Of a stretch of 64,000 nucleotides of DNA, positions 25,219 to 33,353 are shown piece after piece. The stretch is taken from positions 32,893 to 96,892 of the forward strand of contig JAQBPO010000084.1 in assembly GCA_028287465.1 (NCBI GenBank), given 5' to 3'. This DNA is from Fibrobacterota bacterium. GTDB taxonomy: Bacteria > Fibrobacterota > Fibrobacteria > UBA11236. A program made the translations under genes and the position numbers. The notes below the pieces were generated by a model. That model made no database searches and had not been told where the DNA came from. It was given only the letters and a program-made list of their open reading frames with translations. Position 1 is the stretch's first letter. Every line of letters begins with the position of its first letter.

Positions 25219-26763
25219 ATGCACGCTTCGTCGAAACTCACCACCGCTCTCCTCATCGGCGGCGCCTTGTGCGCGACGCCCTCGTCCTTCGCGGCGTTCA
25301 CCTATCCGGGTTGCGCGGATCCGGTCGCCTCGGACTTCGGCATGGAGATCCTGAACTCCAATGCGACGGACAAGGCGACCATGGAACCCATGAAACTGGC
25401 GTTCGACATGGATGCTTCCGGAAACGTGAGCGTGTACTTCACCCAGCGCCAGGGAATGCTGCGGAAGTACGATCCGATCAAGAAGACCGTGGTCGACATC
25501 GCGAACTTCGCGTCCTATCCCGGCTTCACCACCAAATTCTCCGGCGGCAGCGACGGCCTGCTCGGCATCGCCATGGATCCCGCCTTCAAGACCAACCATT
25601 GGATCTACTTGTACGTCAGCACCGCCACGGATTGGCGCGTTTCGCGCTTCACCCTCAATGGCGAGACCCTGGACATGGCTTCCGAAAAGAACCTGCTCAA
25701 GATTCCGCAATCGGCCGCGAGTCCGCATCCGGGCGGCGCCCTGACCTTCGACAACCGCGGCGATCTCTGGATCACCACCGGCGACAACGGCAAAGGCTGG
25801 CCTTCCGCCAATACCAATGACCTGCGCGGCAAGATCCTCCGCATCCATCCCATGCCCGACGGTTCCTATACCGTACCCGCAGGCAACCTCTTCGCCGCCG
25901 GCGACAAGACCAAGGGCGAAATCTATATCATGGGCAACCGCAACCCCTACACCATCACCATCGACACCGTCCGCCACGGCGTGACCTGGGGGGATGTCGG
26001 ACCCGATGCCGGCCTCATCACCGAAGAACGCGATTTCGCGACCAAGCCCGGCAACCACGGCTGGCCCATGTACGCCGGCAACCAGGTCTCCCAGGGCAAG
26101 GGCGGCGGTACCGTGGACAAGCCGATCAACAACGACGCCAGCAATACGGGGCTTTCCGAGCTGCCTCCCGCCGTACCCGGGTTCGACAATTACAAGCAGT
26201 CCTGCTCCATCACCGGGCCGGTCTACTATTACAACGGCACCGTCGCCTCCAAGGTCCGGATGCCGCCGCATTTCAACGGCATCTGGTTCGTCAGCGACTT
26301 CAGCCATTTCGCGGTGGAAGGCCTGCAGCTCGACGGGCCCGGAAGCAAGATCCTGTCGCGTACGCCCATCTTCCAGGACATCCAACTGGAGCGCATCACG
26401 GACTTCCAGGTGGGCCCGGACGGGGCGTTCTACTTCGTGAACTACGCCGGTTACCGCGACTTCACCTCCAAGACCGGGATCGTGCGCATCATCTACAAGG
26501 GAACCTGTTCGCCGCCGATTTCCCTGGCGGTGAACAAGCCCGCCCTCATCGACGGGGACGTGCGGATCGAGGGGATGACCTTGAATCTCTCCGGTTCCGG
26601 AGCGCATCGGGTGGAAGTGAAGGATCTGTCGGGAAGGCTGCTCGCCAGCCACCACGGAACCGGCCCAGCCAGCTACAGCCTCGCCGGTACCCGGAACGCA
26701 GGCGTTTGCGTGGTGACCGTCTCCACGGAGAAGGGCCGCTCCGCCTTCAAGATCATCCGCTAG
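25219..26763 (+). CDS. Secreted PQQ-type glucose/sorbosone dehydrogenase-like protein with sorting tail
   Basis: The ATG at 25219 has CAGGGGGA upstream and starts a signal peptide (LTTALLIGGALCATPSSFA). The 514-residue product has GSDH-family blade motifs: LAFDMDASGNVSVYF, GGSDGLLGIAMDPAFKTNHW, HPGGALTFDNRGDLWITTGD, LRGKILRIHP and MGNRNPYTITIDT. In soluble PQQ glucose dehydrogenases the equivalent His and Arg residues serve catalysis and PQQ binding; HPGGAL and GNRNP keep them. The family oxidises aldose sugars to lactones. The final 65 residues (MTLNLSGSGAHRVEVKDLSG ... GVCVVTVSTEKG) form a T9SS-like domain, so a surface location is inferred. No PQQ biosynthesis gene is visible. Confidence 0.85.
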   Translation: MHASSKLTTALLIGGALCATPSSFAAFTYPGCADPVASDFGMEILNSNATDKATMEPMKLAFDMDASGNVSVYFTQRQGMLRKYDPIKKTVVDIANFASYPGFTTKFSGGSDGLLGIAMDPAFKTNHWIYLYVSTATDWRVSRFTLNGETLDMASEKNLLKIPQSAASPHPGGALTFDNRGDLWITTGDNGKGWPSANTNDLRGKILRIHPMPDGSYTVPAGNLFAAGDKTKGEIYIMGNRNPYTITIDTVRHGVTWGDVGPDAGLITEERDFATKPGNHGWPMYAGNQVSQGKGGGTVDKPINNDASNTGLSELPPAVPGFDNYKQSCSITGPVYYYNGTVASKVRMPPHFNGIWFVSDFSHFAVEGLQLDGPGSKILSRTPIFQDIQLERITDFQVGPDGAFYFVNYAGYRDFTSKTGIVRIIYKGTCSPPISLAVNKPALIDGDVRIEGMTLNLSGSGAHRVEVKDLSGRLLASHHGTGPASYSLAGTRNAGVCVVTVSTEKGRSAFKIIR

Positions 26764-26781
26764 CCCGTCCTTCAAAGCGCA

Positions 26782-26884
26782 TGGAGTTCGCATTGCGAAC
26801 TCCGGAGCGATGAGCCACCATCTTGTTCACGCGAAGAGCGTGGAGTTCGCATTGCGAACTCCGGAGCGATGAGCCACTATCTTG
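26782..26884. repeat. Tandem 44-bp repeat, each unit with a palindromic hairpin
   Basis: Two copies (26782-26825 and 26841-26884) agree at 43 of 44 positions and are offset by 59 bp. Each contains GGAGTTCGC-att-GCGAACTCC, a 9-bp perfect stem, followed by GGAGCGATGAGCCAC. They lie just after the dehydrogenase stop codon and before the convergent PAP2-like gene. They could be REP-like intergenic elements or tandem terminators; T-runs are lacking. Confidence 0.85.
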
Positions 26885-26948
26885 GATTTTCGAGTCATCC
26901 GAGCCGCCTGCGGGCCGGACGGGAACCAATAGGGCGCTCATCCCCCCA

Positions 26949-27863
26949 TTATCCCAGGTTTTCGAGTAGAATGCCCACTTCCTCCCGGTATTTCCCCAGG
27001 AAATCCACCAGCACCTCATGGGCATCCCGCCCCTTAGCGCGATTCCGATGCAGATGATGGTACATATCCCGCATGAAGGCGCGCAGCCTGCTCCCATGGG
27101 CTTCCTTTCCCGCCTCCAGGAACAGGTTTTCCAGGAATCGCAAATCCCCGTTCCGGATGGCTTCCGGATCCGCTTCCGCGCCGGCTTCCGCTTCCAGGGC
27201 GTGCAGGAGGAACAGGCCCGCGGGAATATCGCTCAGGCTATGCTGTTTAACGTGGATGATGGATTCCACGATCCGGGCCGACCGTTCCTCCAGGAAGGCC
27301 ACCTCGGCCGAGAAATCCTCCCCCGGTCCCTGAAGGCGGCGGATGGAAGCGGCCATGCGCCTGGCGTTGAAGCGGACGATCATGACGTGCAGGGAGGGGA
27401 AGCAGAAGGAGTTCCGGTCGCTCAGGTGGATGACCAGGGAATCGAGGCTTGGCCCGGGCCCGGGCCGGGTCGCCACGGTGGTGTCCCTATGGGCGAACAC
27501 CTTCCGTGCCCCCAGGAAAAGGGATTCGAGCCCGGCGACGAAGGATTCCATTTCCGGCAGGGCCCGGTCGCCGAATCGCAGGTGCAGCCACCCAAGGGAA
27601 CCGATCCACAGGCGCACGAACCCCAGGTAACATGGAAGCCACGTCGGATCGAACGGCACCAAGTGGTCCAGTTCCATGTCCAGGGGGATCCTCACGTGGC
27701 CGCGCTTGCGGAAGAATTGCGGGAGGAAATAGGTGCGTAAGATGTTCCGGACCAGGCGGAGGCATATCCGCCGGAACCGCGGCTCGCGGGCCAATAGCCA
27801 ATAAAGCCGCAGGACGCTGGCCGCGGAGGTGATTGGATGGGACGGTGGCTTGCTGCCGGGCAT
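26949..27863 (-). CDS. PAP2-superfamily-like membrane protein
   Basis: The ATG at 27863 is chosen because an extension upstream would run across the divergent AAA+ gene. The 304-residue protein has two PAP2-like motifs: SDRNSFCFPSLHVMIVRF (PSxH-type, about 155-160) and SIIHVKQHSLSDIPAGLFLL (HxxxD, His208 and Asp212, preceded by Arg). These match the phosphatase/phosphotransferase motifs PSGH and SRxxxxxHxxxD, although the first Lys/Arg motif is not clear. Hydrophobicity is only moderate. Phospholipid or polyprenyl-phosphate chemistry is possible; a diverged, inactive member cannot be ruled out. Confidence 0.5.
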   Translation of the reverse strand: MPGSKPPSHPITSAASVLRLYWLLAREPRFRRICLRLVRNILRTYFLPQFFRKRGHVRIPLDMELDHLVPFDPTWLPCYLGFVRLWIGSLGWLHLRFGDRALPEMESFVAGLESLFLGARKVFAHRDTTVATRPGPGPSLDSLVIHLSDRNSFCFPSLHVMIVRFNARRMAASIRRLQGPGEDFSAEVAFLEERSARIVESIIHVKQHSLSDIPAGLFLLHALEAEAGAEADPEAIRNGDLRFLENLFLEAGKEAHGSRLRAFMRDMYHHLHRNRAKGRDAHEVLVDFLGKYREEVGILLENLG

Positions 27864-27930
27864 GGGTCTACAGGGAAAATAGGAAATGCGCGGGTTTGAT
27901 GGATCATGGCCCGATTTATAAGCTTTTCCC

Positions 27931-29283
27931 ATGCCCCCGCCCGACGATCTCATCCTTTCCCTGCGCGAGGCCCTGGGCCTCTCCCCCGGGAACCTGGCCT
28001 TGCGCGTGCATCTGGGCGAAGTGCTTTTGCGGAATGGAAATTCCGCCGACGCTGAGAAGGAATTCCGGCAGGCCCTTTCGCAATCCCCGTCCCATGAAGG
28101 GGCCAAGCTGGGCCTGGCGGAAGCCTTTTGCCTCCAGGGCAAGACCTCGGCCGCTTTGGCCCTCCTGGAAGGCTGGCTGGCCCAGGGAAATCCCCCCGCG
28201 CGGGCCTGGCTGTGGGCGGCGCGCGCCAACCTGGACGACGGAAAGGTTTCGGAAGCGGAGCGTTGCTACCGCATGGCCGTGGGGAAGGATCCCGCCTTGG
28301 CGGACCCCGCTTTGGAACTGCGCTTGCGCGGCGGCGCCGAAGGCGGGAACCCGGAACCGGCGCTTAAAGGGCCGGCACGCCCGCAAGGCGGGGAAACCTG
28401 GGAGATACCCCCGGACCTGGGCGCCCTCGAAAGGCCCGCCTTGGATTTCTCCGACGTGGGCGGCATGGAGAAGCTCAAGGAGGAGATCCGGCACAAGATA
28501 ATCCATCCCCTGGAGCATCCGGAAATCCACCGCGCCTACGGCAAGAAGATCGGCGGCGGCATCCTGATGTACGGGCCCCCGGGTTGCGGAAAGACCTACC
28601 TGGCGCGCGCCACCGCGGGCCAGGTGAAGGCCGGGTTCATGTCGGTGGGCATCCATGAAGTGCTCAACATGTACCTGGGACAGAGCGAAAGGAACCTGCA
28701 CGACGTTTTCGAGACGGCCCGCGGCAACGCCCCTTGCGTCCTTTTCTTCGACGAGGTGGACGCCCTGGCCGCGAACCGTTCGGACATGCGCCAGAGCGCG
28801 GGCCGGCAGCTCATCAACCAGTTCCTGTCCGAGCTCGACGGCGTCGGTTCGGACAATGAGGGCGTCCTGATCCTGGCCGCCACCAACGCCCCTTGGCACC
28901 TGGACGCGGCCTTCCGCCGGCCAGGCCGCTTCGATCGCATCCTGTTCGTGCCCCCGCCGGACGAGCCGGCCCGCGAGGCGATCTTCCGCATCGTCCTGAA
29001 GGGCAAGCCCGTCGCGGACATCGATTACCAAAAGCTGGCCAGGGCCTCGGAAGGCTTTTCGGGCGCGGACATCAAGGCCGCCGTGGACGGCGCCGTGGAG
29101 GCGAAGCTGCGCGAGGCCATCCAGTCCGGCAAGCCCTCTCCGCTCGCCACCCGGGATCTGCTGGCCGCGGCCAAGTCCGCGCGGTACTCCGCCAAGGAAT
29201 GGTTCGCCACCGCGCGCAATTACGCCCTGTATTCCAACCAGGGCGGCATCTACGACGATATCCTCGCGTACCTCAAACTGTAA
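27931..29283 (+). CDS. TPR-AAA+ ATPase (Cdc48/FtsH-like AAA module)
   Basis: A 450-residue protein. Residues 1-130 hold about three TPR-like repeats (LALRVHLGEVLLRNGNSADA, then AKLGLAEAFCLQGKTSAALA). Residues 170-450 are one AAA domain of the classical clade: DFSDVGGMEKLKEEI, Walker A GPPGCGKT (about 216-223), Walker B CVLFFDEVDAL (about 270-279), sensor 1 ILAATNAPWHLD, the arginine-finger region FRRPGRFDR and the lid GFSGADIKAAV. All ATPase residues look intact. Classical AAA modules act as hexameric unfoldases; the N-terminal TPRs probably choose the client. 22 bp upstream of the TPR-membrane gene, so an operon. No protease domain is present. Confidence 0.88.
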   Translation: MPPPDDLILSLREALGLSPGNLALRVHLGEVLLRNGNSADAEKEFRQALSQSPSHEGAKLGLAEAFCLQGKTSAALALLEGWLAQGNPPARAWLWAARANLDDGKVSEAERCYRMAVGKDPALADPALELRLRGGAEGGNPEPALKGPARPQGGETWEIPPDLGALERPALDFSDVGGMEKLKEEIRHKIIHPLEHPEIHRAYGKKIGGGILMYGPPGCGKTYLARATAGQVKAGFMSVGIHEVLNMYLGQSERNLHDVFETARGNAPCVLFFDEVDALAANRSDMRQSAGRQLINQFLSELDGVGSDNEGVLILAATNAPWHLDAAFRRPGRFDRILFVPPPDEPAREAIFRIVLKGKPVADIDYQKLARASEGFSGADIKAAVDGAVEAKLREAIQSGKPSPLATRDLLAAAKSARYSAKEWFATARNYALYSNQGGIYDDILAYLKL

Positions 29284-29304
29284 ACCGGCAGGCAAGGCGG
29301 ATCC

Positions 29305-30531
29305 ATGAGTGCCGGAATCGAGCGGGCCCAGCTCCTCATCAGCCAATCCCGCTTCGACATGGCGGAAAAGGAATTGCGCGCGGCGCTCGCGGAAACGGAC
29401 GGGGATTACCGGGCCCATAGCCTGCTCGCCTATTGCCTGATCCGCCTGGGACGCCTGCCGGAGGCCCTGGCCGAATCCGGCGCCGCCGTTTCCAAGGATC
29501 CGGGCGCCCCCTATCCCTATTATATCCGCGCCCTTGCCCTGATGGAATCGGGCAAGCGCGAGGAGGCCATGGCAGCCATCCGCGAAGCCATCCGGCTGGA
29601 CCCGTCCGAGGCGGACTATTTCGCCCTGCTCGCCGGCATCCATCTCGACGGGAAGAAATGGGATCAGGCCCTGAAAAGCGCCGAGTCCGCCCTGCTCCTG
29701 GATGCCGAGCACGTCCAGGCCGCCAACGTGCGCGCGGTGGCGCTCATGCGCCTGGACCGGGGCGCGGAAGCGGGGGAAACCCTGGACTCCGCCCTGGCGC
29801 GCGAGCCGGAAAGCCCCATCACCCATGCCAACATGGGATGGACCCTGCTGGAAAGGCGCGACCATAAGAAGGCGCTGGAGCATTTCCGCGAGGCCCTGCG
29901 CCTGGACCCCGAGCAGGAATGGGCCCGCGAGGGCATCGTCGAATCCATGAAGGCCCGCAACGGCTTCTACCGCCTCATGCTCCAGTATTTCTTCTTCATG
30001 TCCAAGCTGCCCGCCAAGGGCCAATGGGCCGTGGTGATCATCGCCCTGATAGGGACCCGGCTGCTGCGGGCCACCGCCCATGCCTATCCGCCCTTCGAGC
30101 CGGCCGCCCTGGTCATCGGCGCGATGTACGTCCTGTTCATGGCCGCGACCTGGCTGGCGCGCCCCCTGTTCGATCTGGTCTTGCGTCTGGATCGCTTCGG
30201 GAGGCTCTGCCTTTCCCGGGATCAGATCAAGGGTTCCGATTGGCTGGGGCTGACCTTGCTCGTGGCGGCGGCCTTCCTGGCGCTCAGCTTCGCCATGGGA
30301 TACGGTGTCCTGTTGGGCGCGGCCATCGGGTCCCTGGCCTTGTGCGTCCCCGTCGCCGGCATCTACCAGACGCCCAACCCCCAACGACGCCGCTTCCGGG
30401 CGGCCTATTCCATCGGTCTCGCGGCCTTGGGCATAGCGGCCCTGGTGCTGCCCGCCGAGGCCCATCGCACCATGGCGGGAGGGCTTTTCGTGGCCGGGCT
30501 GATCGTCTATACCTGGATCGCCAACCTTTAG
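29305..30531 (+). CDS. TPR protein with C-terminal membrane domain
   Basis: A 408-residue protein. Residues 1-215 contain at least five TPR units (LISQSRFDMAEKELRAALAE, HSLLAYCLIRLGRLPEALAE, HANMGWTLLERRDHKKALEH). Residues 225-408 contain about six hydrophobic segments, for example AVVIIALIGTRLL, LGLTLLVAAAFLALSFAMGY and MAGGLFVAGLIVYTWIANL. No signal peptide, so the TPRs are probably cytoplasmic on a membrane anchor. It follows the AAA+ gene closely and likely works with it as a membrane-bound partner. Converges with ligD, overlapping its stop region by 4 bp. No named family recognised. Confidence 0.8.
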   Translation: MSAGIERAQLLISQSRFDMAEKELRAALAETDGDYRAHSLLAYCLIRLGRLPEALAESGAAVSKDPGAPYPYYIRALALMESGKREEAMAAIREAIRLDPSEADYFALLAGIHLDGKKWDQALKSAESALLLDAEHVQAANVRAVALMRLDRGAEAGETLDSALAREPESPITHANMGWTLLERRDHKKALEHFREALRLDPEQEWAREGIVESMKARNGFYRLMLQYFFFMSKLPAKGQWAVVIIALIGTRLLRATAHAYPPFEPAALVIGAMYVLFMAATWLARPLFDLVLRLDRFGRLCLSRDQIKGSDWLGLTLLVAAAFLALSFAMGYGVLLGAAIGSLALCVPVAGIYQTPNPQRRRFRAAYSIGLAALGIAALVLPAEAHRTMAGGLFVAGLIVYTWIANL

Positions 30532-31667
30532 CGACCGGGCTGGAGCAGCTTCTCCAATTTCCTCAAGGCCCCTTCCAGGGAATTCCGTGTCTTGAGGACT
30601 TCGGCGAACAGATCCCCGCGCTTCTCCAACCGCTTGGGCATGGTCCGGATATCGAAATCCTCCATGCGCACCTTGCGCTTGAGCTCGGCCCATTCCAGCG
30701 GCGCGCTCACGGTGGCGCCGGGTTTCTCCCGTACCGAATAGACGGAGGCCACGGACTTGCCTTCCGAATTCTGCATGCAGTCCAGATAGATCCGATCGGT
30801 CTTGCGCGCCTTGAGCGATCTCTCCACGGTAAATGAATCCGGCTTCACCTTGACCGCATAGGCGCCGACCAGCTGCGCGAATCCCAGGGATTGGGTGAAA
30901 TCATAGGCCGGCTTCAAGGGCACGTAGATATGGATGCCGCGCGAACCGGAAGTCTTGGCGAAAACCTTCAGGCCCAGGCCTTCCAGGATCTCCCTGAGGT
31001 ATAGCGCCAGGGAACAGACTTCCGGAAAGGCGACGTCCCCGGGGGGATCGAGATCGAACACGATCCAATCGGGACGGGAAAGCTCCGGCGCGCGGGAGAG
31101 CCAGGGGTTCTGGGGGATGACCCCCATGTTCGCCAGCCAGATGAGGGTTTCCGGGTTCTGGCACAGGGCATAATGGACCAGGGAACCGTCCTCTTCCCGG
31201 ACGGGAATGGTCTTCACAAAAGCGGGCGCGGTCTTCACGTCATGCTGGTAGAAAGGCGGGGCCCCGATGCCGTTGGGATATCGCTTGAGGATGAGGGGGC
31301 GATCCTTGAGGTGCGGGAGGATGAAAGGAGCCACCGCGGTGTAGTAGGCTATGAGGTCGCCCTTGGTATAGCCTTCCTCGGGCCAGAGGACCTTGTCCGG
31401 GTGGGTGATGACCGGGCCGGTGCCGGGATCGGAACCGGCCGGGGAGCCGGTCGCCTTCGCCGCCTTGGTAACATCCGTGGTACCTAATCCCGGTCGGGTT
31501 CCCGCGGATTCCACCAGGCGTTCGGCGGGTTGGGCCTCCTCGCGGACGCATGCCTTGGGATCCTTGTCGGGCCGGAGTCCCATGAAGATGGGCTGGCGCA
31601 TGCGGCCATCGTCCGTCCACTCCGCGAACTCCACCTCCGCCACCAGCCTGGGCCGGATCCATTGCAC
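30528..31667 (-). CDS. ligD: LigD C-terminal part: ligase OB end plus polymerase domain, after an in-frame stop
   Basis: This frame is the direct continuation of the ligase gene upstream, separated only by one TAA codon (31671-31673). It can restart at GTG 31667. It opens with the end of the ligase OB domain (IRPRLVAEVEFAEWTDDGRM, FMGLRPDK, equivalent to ligase motif VI). A linker and the LigD primase/polymerase domain follow (about 85-379): ITHPDKVLWPEEGYTKGDL, PDWIVFDLDPPGD with the catalytic Asp pair, and KTSGSRGIHIYVPL. LigD polymerase fills gaps and adds ribonucleotides in non-homologous end joining. Polymerase residues appear intact. Whether it is made separately, by readthrough or not at all is unknown. 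Confidence 0.85.
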   Translation of the reverse strand: MQWIRPRLVAEVEFAEWTDDGRMRQPIFMGLRPDKDPKACVREEAQPAERLVESAGTRPGLGTTDVTKAAKATGSPAGSDPGTGPVITHPDKVLWPEEGYTKGDLIAYYTAVAPFILPHLKDRPLILKRYPNGIGAPPFYQHDVKTAPAFVKTIPVREEDGSLVHYALCQNPETLIWLANMGVIPQNPWLSRAPELSRPDWIVFDLDPPGDVAFPEVCSLALYLREILEGLGLKVFAKTSGSRGIHIYVPLKPAYDFTQSLGFAQLVGAYAVKVKPDSFTVERSLKARKTDRIYLDCMQNSEGKSVASVYSVREKPGATVSAPLEWAELKRKVRMEDFDIRTMPKRLEKRGDLFAEVLKTRNSLEGALRKLEKLLQPGR

Positions 31668-31670
31668 CTT

Positions 31671-33347
31671 TTAATTGGTCTTGGGCGTTTTGTCGAAGGG
31701 GCTTGCCTTGATCCTGAGGGGTTCCATGAACCCGTTCACCTCCTTGAGTAGCCTGGCGTTGAAACCTCCCCCTACATGGCCGGCGAAAACGAATTCGCCT
31801 CCCTGGTACAGGCCCGCGACCAGGGATCCGAAAAGGGTCCGGGATCCCCTCGGCTCGGTATACCCGCCGATGACCACTTCCTGCCTGAGGTGGCCCTTGA
31901 CCTTGAGCCAGTCCGCGCTGCGGCCCTTCCGGTAAGGCCCGTCCTTCAGCTTGGCCACCACGCCTTCGAACCCCAGGCGCACGGCCTCCTCGAAAATCCG
32001 GATGCCGGATCCTTCGAAATGCGCCGAGCCCCTCAATGGGCCGGGATCCTTCCCGCGCTTGGGAGCGGGGAGGATACGGGCAAGGACGGCCTTGCGATCG
32101 ATCAGGCGGCAAGCGGTGAGATCCATCCCTCCGCAGAACGGCACGTCGAAGGCGTAGAAGACCATGCGCCCCTCTTCGCTTCCGGATCCCGCCTTCCGGC
32201 CGGCTTTAAGCCGGCCTTTTCCCTTGAGGCGGTTCTGCAGGAGCTGGAAGCGCGGGACCCCTTCCGCGTCCAGGGCCACGATTTCCCCGTCCAGCATGCA
32301 GGACTCCGCCTTGATGAGGCCGCCCGTGTCCAGCAACTCCGGGAACATGGCGTCCAGGCTCTTGGCCGAGCGCGAGATGAGGTGGAGGCCGGATGCGTCC
32401 TTGCGCATGAGCGCGCGCCACCCGTCCCACTTCGTCTCGAAGACCCACTTGGGATCGTCGAAGGGTTTGTCCGCCAAGGTGGCGAGCATGGGTTCGATGA
32501 AATCCGGAAGCGGGGATTTCCTGGCGCCCGCGGGCCAGGACTTCCCATCGGTTTTGCCGGCGCTTGATGCCTTTGCGGCTTTTACCGCCTTTACTTCCCC
32601 GGCTTTAAAGTCCTTGGAACTTGAGTCCTTGGAACTTGAGGCCTTGGAACGTGAGGCCTTGGTACCTGTTGCCTTGGTGCTTGCGGCCTTGGCCCCAGGG
32701 GTCGCGGACGCTTTGGCAAGCGCGGCCCGGCGGGTCGACGCATTCCGGAGGGCTTCCTTGGGGATCTCGAATCCGGCGGGCCTCTCCGCGCGCGCGCCAT
32801 AGGGAAGGATCAAGGCCGGCTGCCAATCCGCTTCGGCGGCTTCGTCCTTCTTCTTGAAGAACAACCATTGCCGATCGTCACGGGCCGTGCGGATGAGCAT
32901 GAAGCCGCCCTTCAGCTTTTCGCCCTTGAACTCCAGGTGGAGCCGGCCCTTGGCGTATTGATCCAGGGGATCCTCGCCCGGCGTCACGGTATAGGTGCCC
33001 GTATCCCAGATGACCATCTGGCCGGCCCCGTATTGCCCGTCCCCGATGGAGCCTTGGAAGGTGAGGTATTTGACGGGGTGATCCTCGGTATTGACCGCCA
33101 GGCGGCGATCCTTGGGATCGAGGGACGGCCCCTTGGGGACCGCGTAGGATTTGAGCACGCCGCCCATTTCCAGGCGCAGATCGAAATGCAGCCTGGAAGC
33201 ATGATGCTCATGGACCACGAAGCGCCCTCCCCGGGCCGCGGCCTTCCCGGAAGCCGGCCGCCAATCCTTGCCGATTTCGGGCGGGGGCTCGGGGGTGGCC
33301 TGGAAGTCCCGCTTCTTCTTATAGGTAGCCAGGGAGGAACGTGCCAT
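31671..33347 (-). CDS. ligD: LigD N-terminal part: 3'-phosphoesterase plus ATP-dependent ligase, ending at a premature stop
   Basis: A 558-residue product. Residues about 40-190 are the LigD phosphoesterase (FVVHEHHASRLHFDLRLEMG with the metal His/Asp set). Residues 190-285 are a Lys/Ala/Ser-rich linker encoded by 15-bp repeats. Residues 285-558 are the ligase: motif I FETKWDGWRALM (nucleotidyl Lys in ETKWDG), MLDGEIVALD, FYAFDV, EGVVAKL and DWLKVKG. It stops at KTPKTN-TAA, inside the OB domain and before motif VI, which is encoded after the stop. Ligase motif VI is required for adenylation, so the truncated product alone is probably impaired. Ku lies 6 bp upstream, forming an NHEJ operon. 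Confidence 0.87.
   Translation of the reverse strand: MARSSLATYKKKRDFQATPEPPPEIGKDWRPASGKAAARGGRFVVHEHHASRLHFDLRLEMGGVLKSYAVPKGPSLDPKDRRLAVNTEDHPVKYLTFQGSIGDGQYGAGQMVIWDTGTYTVTPGEDPLDQYAKGRLHLEFKGEKLKGGFMLIRTARDDRQWLFFKKKDEAAEADWQPALILPYGARAERPAGFEIPKEALRNASTRRAALAKASATPGAKAASTKATGTKASRSKASSSKDSSSKDFKAGEVKAVKAAKASSAGKTDGKSWPAGARKSPLPDFIEPMLATLADKPFDDPKWVFETKWDGWRALMRKDASGLHLISRSAKSLDAMFPELLDTGGLIKAESCMLDGEIVALDAEGVPRFQLLQNRLKGKGRLKAGRKAGSGSEEGRMVFYAFDVPFCGGMDLTACRLIDRKAVLARILPAPKRGKDPGPLRGSAHFEGSGIRIFEEAVRLGFEGVVAKLKDGPYRKGRSADWLKVKGHLRQEVVIGGYTEPRGSRTLFGSLVAGLYQGGEFVFAGHVGGGFNARLLKEVNGFMEPLRIKASPFDKTPKTN
32611..32700 (-). repeat. 15-bp minisatellite in the ligD linker
   Basis: Six consecutive 15-bp units based on TCCTTGGAACTTGAG (plus strand), the first two identical and the rest increasingly diverged. 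They encode the Lys/Ser/Ala-rich linker between the phosphoesterase and ligase domains, keeping frame because the unit is a multiple of three. Confidence 0.85.
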
Positions 33348-33353
33348 TGTCGG

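Noticed and set aside
24916..26793. 625-codon open frame on the minus strand
   Set aside because: Antisense to the sugar dehydrogenase gene; composition typical of a shadow.
26782..26884. CRISPR array
   Set aside because: Only two copies, each with an internal palindrome, no spacer series and no cas genes.
27916..30693. 925-codon open frame on the minus strand
   Set aside because: Antisense to the AAA+ and TPR genes, both of which have clear motifs and ribosome sites; shadow frame.
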